Shown piece by piece: positions 15,748 to 19,720 of a DNA stretch of 19,720 nucleotides. The DNA lies in NCBI GenBank assembly GCA_964598425.1, contig CAZRBV010000039.1, positions 1 to 19,720 of the forward strand, given 5' to 3'. Source of the stretch: UBA12567 sp964598425. Lineage in GTDB: Bacteria > Planctomycetota > Phycisphaerae > Phycisphaerales > SM1A02. The stretch's first letter is position 1. Every line of letters begins with the position of its first letter. The notes beneath the pieces were generated by a model that worked only from the letters and a program-made list of their open reading frames with translations, did no database searches and was not told the DNA's origin. Position numbers and translations under genes: made by a program.

Positions 15748-16138
15748 CGGATGGTCCGTCGCCGCCGTCCACGGTGGTGGGCGAGGCGTCTGAGGCTCCT
15801 TCAGGTTCTTCCGCGTCGGGGCCGACCTGGCTCCAATGCTCCAAGCGGCGGCAAAGGTACTCGACCGAGCCCCGCTGCTCAAGAAACGTGGCGAATTCCT
15901 TGATGGCTTCGGTGTCGAGGACAACCGAAATGATGGGCCGGAAGAAGTGAATGGCCTGCGAGGCAACGAAATTCAGCGGTCGCCCCATCTCAAGTGCCAT
16001 GAGCGCAGGCGTGGTCATGTTTCGCCGCACAACTGCCTTCGCGACCGTGTCAACGATCTCGACAAGCCGCTCCGTGGGCTCAGCAGCCCCCGGCTTGTCC
16101 ACCGCAAAAGCATTCCTCAGCTCATCTCGCCAGCTCAT
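15728..16138 (-). CDS. Small conserved protein heading the MutL-associated operon
   Basis: This 136-aa protein has a helical, conserved-looking core, TPALMALEMGRPLNFVASQAIHFFRPIISVVLD (43-75) followed by FATFLEQRGSVEYLCRRLE (82-100), and a disordered acidic Pro/Gly tail. The RPLNFVASQ...FLEQRGSVEYL pattern recurs in small unannotated bacterial proteins, from memory. No transmembrane helix is convincing. The ATG at 16138 lies just downstream of repeat element E1, whose outward promoter motif would start transcription about 17 nt upstream. It has no clear Shine-Dalgarno. First gene of the operon and coupled to the MutL-like gene by a 20-nt overlap. Confidence 0.82.
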   Translation of the reverse strand: MSWRDELRNAFAVDKPGAAEPTERLVEIVDTVAKAVVRRNMTTPALMALEMGRPLNFVASQAIHFFRPIISVVLDTEAIKEFATFLEQRGSVEYLCRRLEHWSQVGPDAEEPEGASDASPTTVDGGDGPSDVPDRP

Positions 16139-16145
16139 ACCACAC

Positions 16146-16248
16146 AGTGACCGCCGGTCACTTTATCTCCTTGCTACACAACAACTTACAAAACTGAAGA
16201 ACCTGTAACCCGTTGTCACGACACGACATAAAGTGACCGGCGGTCACT
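16146..16248. repeat. Element E1: 103-bp dyad element with perfect 21-bp terminal inverted repeats
   Basis: The termini 16146-16166 and 16228-16248 are exact reverse complements, and each contains its own palindrome: AGTGACCGCCGGTCACT on the left, and a 27-nt palindrome at 16227-16253 on the right. The interior TTTATCTCCTTGC, ACAAC-ACTT-CA and TGTAACCC-TTGTC recurs in E2. An inner stem (ACAAC/GTTGT, TTACA/TGTAA) is also possible. The right end includes the stop codon of the 16244-16663 gene. It fills the whole gap between that gene and the MutL-associated operon. Confidence 0.85.
16162..16191 (-). promoter_or_regulatory. Promoter motif in E1 facing the MutL-associated operon
   Basis: On the minus strand TTGTAA (16186-16191) is followed after 18 nt by GATAAA (16162-16167), a moderate sigma-70-like pair. 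Transcription would start near 16155, inside the palindrome 16146-16162, and give a leader of about 17 nt to the ATG at 16138. A palindrome over +1 is a plausible operator. A mirror-image motif, CTGTAA-N18-CATAAA (16203-16232), points the opposite way, antisense to the 16244-16663 gene. Confidence 0.5.
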
Positions 16249-16663
16249 TTATGGCCTCGTCGATTCGCGGGATGATTTCGGTCGCGTGGTTGCCGAAGAG
16301 CAGGCTGATGCCGGCGGTGTCGAAGACGCCGCTTCGCAAGCGGGGCGACACGTAGCCGCCCTCTTGGTCATGGCGAAACTGCTTGACCTCGGACCAACGT
16401 AAAACCCGCGTACGCAACGGGTACCGAACCGCGATGCCGTGCGCATCCATGCGATAGCGGGTTGGCAGGAAGAAGCGATTCAAGGTGACGAACAGAAACA
16501 CGATGGCCCCCCCCGCCGCCAGAGGCCCCAATACGGGGTCGCCCACCACGAGGCCCACCAACACGCCGCACACCAACACCAGCACAACTGCCAGCACCGC
16601 CTTAGCGGGATGCTCGCGGAGGGGGTGGGCGGTCCATTCAAATGGCTGCTGCTGCTCGGACAT
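16244..16663 (-). CDS. Two-TM protein with PH-like (YdbS/DUF304-type) domain
   Basis: The 139-aa protein starts with FEWTAHPLREHPAK, followed by two membrane helices (21-40, 46-62). A compact beta-rich C-terminal part follows: FFLPTRYRMDAHGIAVRYPLRTRVLRWSEVKQFRHD...GISLLFG. The 'PTRYRMDAHGIAV...W.EVK' pattern resembles bacterial PH domains of the YdbS type. ATG at 16663 is preferred; an in-frame GTG at 16684 would add seven residues and lies close to element E2. The stop lies inside the right palindrome of E1, so the gene is bracketed by the two copies. Role unknown; proximity suggests a link to the membrane operon. Confidence 0.75.
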   Translation of the reverse strand: MSEQQQPFEWTAHPLREHPAKAVLAVVLVLVCGVLVGLVVGDPVLGPLAAGGAIVFLFVTLNRFFLPTRYRMDAHGIAVRYPLRTRVLRWSEVKQFRHDQEGGYVSPRLRSGVFDTAGISLLFGNHATEIIPRIDEAIK

Positions 16664-16698
16664 CTGAGCCAGGAATGGTATCACGACCCGACGGGTAG

Positions 16699-16728
16699 TT
16701 TATCTCCTTGCACAGCAACCACTTGCAA
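16699..16728 (-). promoter_or_regulatory. Leftward promoter motif in E2
   Basis: On the minus strand TTGCAA (16723-16728) is followed after 18 nt by GATAAA (16699-16704). Transcription would begin near 16692 within the palindrome 16686-16696 and run into the PH-like gene. The spacing is identical to E1, which supports a conserved function rather than chance. Confidence 0.45.
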
Positions 16729-16738
16729 CCCGGCGCCC

Positions 16739-16768
16739 TTGTAACCCCTTGTCCCGCAGGGATATAAA
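16739..16768 (+). promoter_or_regulatory. Rightward promoter motif in E2
   Basis: On the plus strand TTGTAA (16739-16744) is followed after 18 nt by TATAAA (16763-16768). The predicted start near 16775 falls in the palindrome 16771-16781, about 36 nt upstream of the ATG at 16811. This is the strongest of the four arm promoters by match to consensus. Confidence 0.5.
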
Positions 16769-16810
16769 TCACCCGTCGGGCCGATGACGCTCGCGTAGTA
16801 TGCCGCCCCC

Positions 16811-17608
16811 ATGACAACCTTCATCACCGTCGCGCTCATCATGCTTGGGTCGCTGCTTGCAGGGGCGGCCCTTCTTCACGTCATTGCGAAACTTGGCCCA
16901 CCCGGGCGGGCATTGTCAGCATGGCTGTGCGCAGCGCCAGGACTGGACATTGTGATTACATACTTCACAGCGGCGCCGCTCATCGTTGGTCCAATTGTTG
17001 CGGGGTGGACCGGTCTGGCGGCGGCTGTCGTCTCGCAGATCCTGACCGTCATGCTCTGGACTGTTGCCCACGGCCTCGCGCACCCGACCGCTCGCAAAGG
17101 CCCGCGCATCGTCACCGTTCTCAACGGTCTGGTTGGCACGTGGCGAAACTTCACCGCAGTCTGGGTGACCGCCATCGTCGTGCCGATGTTCTGGATCATT
17201 CGCATGGCAGAGATCTTCGTGTACCCGTTCCTTGTCTGGCTCATTCGCTTCCCCCGATACAAGCAAGGCGAGTGGGTGCGCGTCTCGCGGCACAAGTTCA
17301 AGAATCTCGTCGGCCACGACCTGATCTGGTGCCTGTATTGCGATTGGATGACTGGCATCTGGGCGCTCGGTTCGGAGATGCTTCGCAACGTCGAGTCGTT
17401 CTGGTGCCCCATCCGATTCCACAGCGAGAACAAGTGCGACAACTGCCACCACGACTTCCCCGACGTCTTCAACGGCTGGGTCCCGGCAGACGCCACGATG
17501 GAGGACGTCACCAACATCCTCCGCGAGAAGTATGGTGACGCGAAGATCAACAGCTGGTACGGACACCCGACGCGTTTGACCGTCGAAGGAAATCCGCCTG
17601 CGGAATAG
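16811..17608 (+). CDS. Membrane protein with Cys-rich cytoplasmic domain, unknown function
   Basis: The 265-aa protein has three to four membrane segments (4-25, 46-64, 68-90, 114-145), followed by a soluble C-terminal domain. That domain carries LIWCLYCDWMTGIWALGSEM and FWCPIRFHSENKCDNCHHDFPD, giving Cys174, Cys177, Cys199, Cys209 and Cys212 plus His213/His214. This suggests one zinc-binding site. It ends with KINSWYGHPTRLTVEG. I recognise no named family. ATG at 16811 follows E2 and has no Shine-Dalgarno. It is transcribed away from the MutL-associated genes but shares the E2 promoter region. Confidence 0.82.
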   Translation: MTTFITVALIMLGSLLAGAALLHVIAKLGPPGRALSAWLCAAPGLDIVITYFTAAPLIVGPIVAGWTGLAAAVVSQILTVMLWTVAHGLAHPTARKGPRIVTVLNGLVGTWRNFTAVWVTAIVVPMFWIIRMAEIFVYPFLVWLIRFPRYKQGEWVRVSRHKFKNLVGHDLIWCLYCDWMTGIWALGSEMLRNVESFWCPIRFHSENKCDNCHHDFPDVFNGWVPADATMEDVTNILREKYGDAKINSWYGHPTRLTVEGNPPAE

Positions 17609-17832
17609 CGTGTCTTGCCCGCACAGCTGCGACTGATACGTCAATGCCGATGACATCCTGCTCAATGTGGCTCAAGGGGGGGCCGTGACACCCATCCGGC
17701 GCGATCCTCCCCCCCCCCATTTTGGCCAAAAATTGGCTCTTTCTCAGATCGCAGCGCATGGTGGGCAGGCCATACTCCTGTCTGGAGCAACCTGCCGGCC
17801 CCTGGGGCTGGCATAACGAAAGAAGGTGGGAC
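17609..17832. other. Non-coding gap with G7 and C10 tracts and a TTTTGGCCAAAA dyad
   Basis: This 224-bp gap holds a run of seven G (17676-17682), a run of ten C (17709-17718), and a 12-bp palindrome TTTTGGCCAAAA (17720-17731). No convincing promoter, terminator or RNA gene is seen. A reading frame open from 17722 into the next gene is probably non-coding leader. The homopolymer runs could be length-variable. Confidence 0.5.
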
Positions 17833-18657
17833 ATGCGGAACAGACTCAAGACCGTAGCGGCACTTTGCATCGCGAGCCAATCTGCCACAGCTGGCGTCAC
17901 CGGCATTACGACCGAAGTGGCCGAGGCGGACCAATCTGAATGGGCCACGCCTGAGACGGAGCGAACCCTATTCACGGTGTCGCTGTACGCCGAATTCGAC
18001 AACCCCGCGGACGAACTGCTTGCCGTCAGCGGACAGTTCGCCGAACCGCTCGACATCGCCACAACAGGCCCGGCCGGATTCTATCAGTGCGCGGCCAATG
18101 CAAGCGCGGACGCATTCAACACAAGCAACGATATCAATGCGTCGCTTGCAGCAACGTATCCATCTCTCCAGGCAGACTCATTCGTCACAATTGGCCGAAC
18201 CGATTCCACGGACAACACGCTCAGCACGATTGGGTTTGAATTCGATGGATTCAACAACGACGGTCGGCTGTATATCCCGAGCCAGGGCACGTGGTTTCTC
18301 TACCCGGGAGCTGATCAGGGAGTCGCCGGTTCACATCCGGATCAGCGGGTGCTCATCGGGAGATTCACGGTCGATCGCTGGACGAGTCTGAACGCGCTTG
18401 TGCATCTCCATTGGCGGGACGCTGGCGGCGACATCCAGACGACCGGAGGTCACCGTGCACTTCTTCGTATAGACACCTGCATTGCCGATTTACCTGGCGA
18501 ACATGGCTTCTGTGATGGCGAGGTCAACGTAGAAGACGCGTTGCGGCTTATCGCCGCGTGGGGCGAACACAACCCCCAAGCCGATGTCGACGGCGACTTC
18601 ATCATTACCACAGACGATCTCCTGATCGTGCTCTCGCAGTGGGGTTCGTGCAACTGA
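17833..18657 (+). CDS. Secreted dockerin-repeat protein
   Basis: The 274-aa protein has a signal peptide (MRNRLKTVAALCIASQSATA-G, cleavage near 20), a mature region of about 200 residues, and two C-terminal dockerin-like Ca-binding repeats: CDGEVNVEDALRLIAAWG (227-244) and DVDGDFIITTDDLLIVLSQWG (251-271), ending SCN. The mature part has beta-rich stretches such as VSLYAEFDNP and RLYIPSQGTWFLYPGADQG; no enzyme motif is visible. ATG at 17833 is chosen because AGAAGGTGG lies just upstream and a signal peptide follows. In planctomycetes such repeats probably act in cell-surface attachment or folding rather than in cellulosomes. It lies 26 nt upstream of the formyl-THF deformylase gene and may be co-transcribed. 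Confidence 0.88.
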   Translation: MRNRLKTVAALCIASQSATAGVTGITTEVAEADQSEWATPETERTLFTVSLYAEFDNPADELLAVSGQFAEPLDIATTGPAGFYQCAANASADAFNTSNDINASLAATYPSLQADSFVTIGRTDSTDNTLSTIGFEFDGFNNDGRLYIPSQGTWFLYPGADQGVAGSHPDQRVLIGRFTVDRWTSLNALVHLHWRDAGGDIQTTGGHRALLRIDTCIADLPGEHGFCDGEVNVEDALRLIAAWGEHNPQADVDGDFIITTDDLLIVLSQWGSCN

Positions 18658-18683
18658 TTGCAGCCCCGTAGCATGCGTCCTGC

Positions 18684-19550
18684 ATGCCAACACCAGAATC
18701 AGCCGAAGCCACCCTCCTCGTCAGATGCCCGGATCAACCGGGCATCGTGGCGAGGGTTGCGAATTGCCTGCACCGCGCGGGTGCCAACATCCTCGACGCA
18801 GCACAGCACACCGACTTCCAAAGCGATACATTTCTGCAGCGGTTGCACCTCTCTTGGCCCACTCAGAAACCTGCTACAAATGCAATCGACGCGTCCCTCG
18901 GCGAACTGGCGACCGAACTGCAACTCACCTGGACCACTCGGTGGTCCGATGCGCCGCGCCGCGTGGCAATCTTTGTCTCACGCGAGGACCACTGCCTGCA
19001 CGATTTGCTGCTGCTTCAACGAGACGGCGAGCTGCATTGCGACATCGCACTCATCGTTTCCAATCACAACGATCTCGCCCCCGTCGCGCAGCGATTCGAG
19101 GTTCCATTTCATCATATTCCGGTCAAGCAATCCGGCGACCTTGAGGCCGAAGCCCAGCAGCAGCGTCTTTTGCGTGAGCACGAAATCGATCTCATCGTGC
19201 TGGCGCGGTACATGCAGGTGCTCAGCACTGGCTTCGTCGATGCATGGACCTCGCGCATTATCAATATCCACCACTCGTTTCTTCCGGCGTTTGCTGGCGC
19301 GGCCCCCTACCGCCAGGCCTACGAGAAGGGCGTCAAGCTGATCGGCGCAACTGCGCACTTTGCGACCGCGACGCTCGACGATGGACCGATCATCGAACAA
19401 GGTGTCACGCGCGTGTCGCACCGCGACCGCGTGCAGGACATGATCCGCAAGGGTCGAGACATCGAGCGCACTGTGCTGGCCAGAGCCGTTCGCTGGTATC
19501 TCGAGGATCGCGTCATCGCGCACAATGGTCGCGCAATCGTTTTCGAATAG
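18684..19550 (+). CDS. purU: Formyltetrahydrofolate deformylase
   Basis: PurU hydrolyses 10-formyl-THF to formate and THF, balancing one-carbon pools. The 288-aa protein has an N-terminal ACT-like domain (8-85, starting ATLLVRCPDQPGIVARVA) and a formyltransferase-type catalytic domain (92-288). Matching motifs are ALIVSNHNDL (122-131), LARYMQVLS (173-181), NIHHSFLPAFAGA (194-206), GATAHF (221-226) and LDDGPII (231-237). The catalytic trio is Asn194, His196 and Asp232 by analogy with PurN. Length and order are normal for PurU. ATG at 18684 has no Shine-Dalgarno. The ACT domain separates it from PurN. Confidence 0.95.
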   Translation: MPTPESAEATLLVRCPDQPGIVARVANCLHRAGANILDAAQHTDFQSDTFLQRLHLSWPTQKPATNAIDASLGELATELQLTWTTRWSDAPRRVAIFVSREDHCLHDLLLLQRDGELHCDIALIVSNHNDLAPVAQRFEVPFHHIPVKQSGDLEAEAQQQRLLREHEIDLIVLARYMQVLSTGFVDAWTSRIINIHHSFLPAFAGAAPYRQAYEKGVKLIGATAHFATATLDDGPIIEQGVTRVSHRDRVQDMIRKGRDIERTVLARAVRWYLEDRVIAHNGRAIVFE

Positions 19551-19584
19551 AGGTCACCTCACACAACCAGCACTGCGAAGCCCA

Positions 19585-19720
19585 TCAGCCGCATGGACCG
19601 TAGAACTCGATCAAGATCAACATGTCCGCAACGCCCGTCGTGCCATCGCCATTGAGATCGGCACCTGGCCCGTCCCATTCTCTGAAGATCACCAACATGT
19701 CGTCGATGTCCACATCGCCG
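19585..19720 (-). CDS. C-terminus of a dockerin-repeat protein, 5' end beyond the window
   Basis: Read on the minus strand from the window edge, an open frame gives GDVDIDDMLVIFREWDGPG and DLNGDGTTGVADMLILIEFYGPCG before a TGA at 19585-19587. Two EF-hand-like Ca-binding repeats with a terminal GPCG match the other dockerin proteins here. At least 45 residues are in view. It converges on purU, leaving 34 nt between the stops, where no terminator is obvious. Confidence 0.78.
   Translation of the reverse strand, partial: GDVDIDDMLVIFREWDGPGADLNGDGTTGVADMLILIEFYGPCG

Larger units (their letters stand above)
16686..16781. repeat. Element E2: diverged second copy of the dyad element
   Basis: E2 has palindromic ends ACCCGACGGGT (16686-16696) and ACCCGTCGGGC (16771-16781), nearly reverse complements of each other, with TTTAT and ATAAA just inside. 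The interval TTTAT...ATAAA is 70 bp, against 71 bp in E1, and shares TTTATCTCCTTGC, ACA-CAAC-ACTT-CAA, TGTAACCC and TTGTC in the same order and orientation. The end palindromes differ in sequence from E1 but keep dyad symmetry. E2 lies between divergent genes. Confidence 0.8.

Noticed and set aside
15748..15966. Longer start for the MutL-like ATPase
   Set aside because: The extension is the shadow of the 136-aa gene, and the nucleotide motif begins near residue 14 from the ATG at 15747, as expected.
16135..16161. Tiny GTG-started leader ORF in E1 with AAGGAG upstream, ending in an ATGA overlap with the 16138 gene
   Set aside because: Its ribosome-binding site and start would lie upstream of the predicted transcription start near 16155, and the eight-codon product is just the palindrome read as protein.
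16146..16253. E1 read as a simple intrinsic terminator pair
   Set aside because: The palindromes have little loop and no proper T tract, and the shared interior with E2 needs another explanation.

Overview
The window looks like chromosomal DNA of a planctomycete of the Phycisphaerae type. The evidence is indirect: three proteins carry the C-terminal dockerin-like Ca-binding repeats and short 'WG.C' or 'G.CG' tails common in that group, Shine-Dalgarno signals are patchy, GC content is high, and a MutL-like ATPase sits in an operon of uncharacterised membrane proteins. I assign no genus. No rRNA, tRNA, CRISPR array, transposase or integrase is visible. No stretch above 300 bases lacks a gene; the largest gap is 17609-17832.

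Left edge, plus strand (103-1505): a small nucleoside-phosphorylase-superfamily protein, then a PagL-like outer-membrane lipid A deacylase. They converge on the fatty-acid operon.

Minus strand, 8499 down to 1539: a classic rpmF-plsX-fabH-fabD-fabG-acpP-fabF cluster for starting and elongating type II fatty acid synthesis. A consensus-like sigma-70 promoter lies just upstream of rpmF. Two unrelated genes interrupt the cluster: a dockerin-repeat protein without a recognisable signal peptide between fabH and fabD, and a lipoprotein whose start overlaps the end of fabD.

Minus strand, 16138 down to 8643: a tightly packed six-gene operon with overlaps or gaps of at most about 16 nt. In transcription order it encodes a 136-aa protein, a MutL-type ASKHA ATPase, a protein combining an RnfC/lipoyl-like N-terminus with a KOW-like C-terminus, an Fn3 + DUF6754-type membrane protein, and three more membrane proteins. 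No B12-dependent mutase is encoded, although the ATPase belongs to the glutamate-mutase MutL family. This is the best candidate in the window for an undescribed membrane-associated system. A PH-like two-TM protein (16244-16663) and a divergent Cys-rich membrane protein (16811-17608) lie next to it.

The 16244-16663 gene is flanked by two diverged copies (E1 16146-16248, E2 16686-16781) of a ~100-bp dyad-symmetric element. Each has terminal palindromes and a promoter-like TTGTAA-N18-ATAAA pair pointing outward on both strands. They look like bidirectional promoter/operator modules or non-autonomous repeat elements, and they probably drive the membrane operon and its neighbours.

Right edge, plus strand: a secreted dockerin-repeat protein and a PurU-type formyltetrahydrofolate deformylase. 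They converge on the C-terminus of another dockerin-repeat protein that runs off the window on the minus strand.
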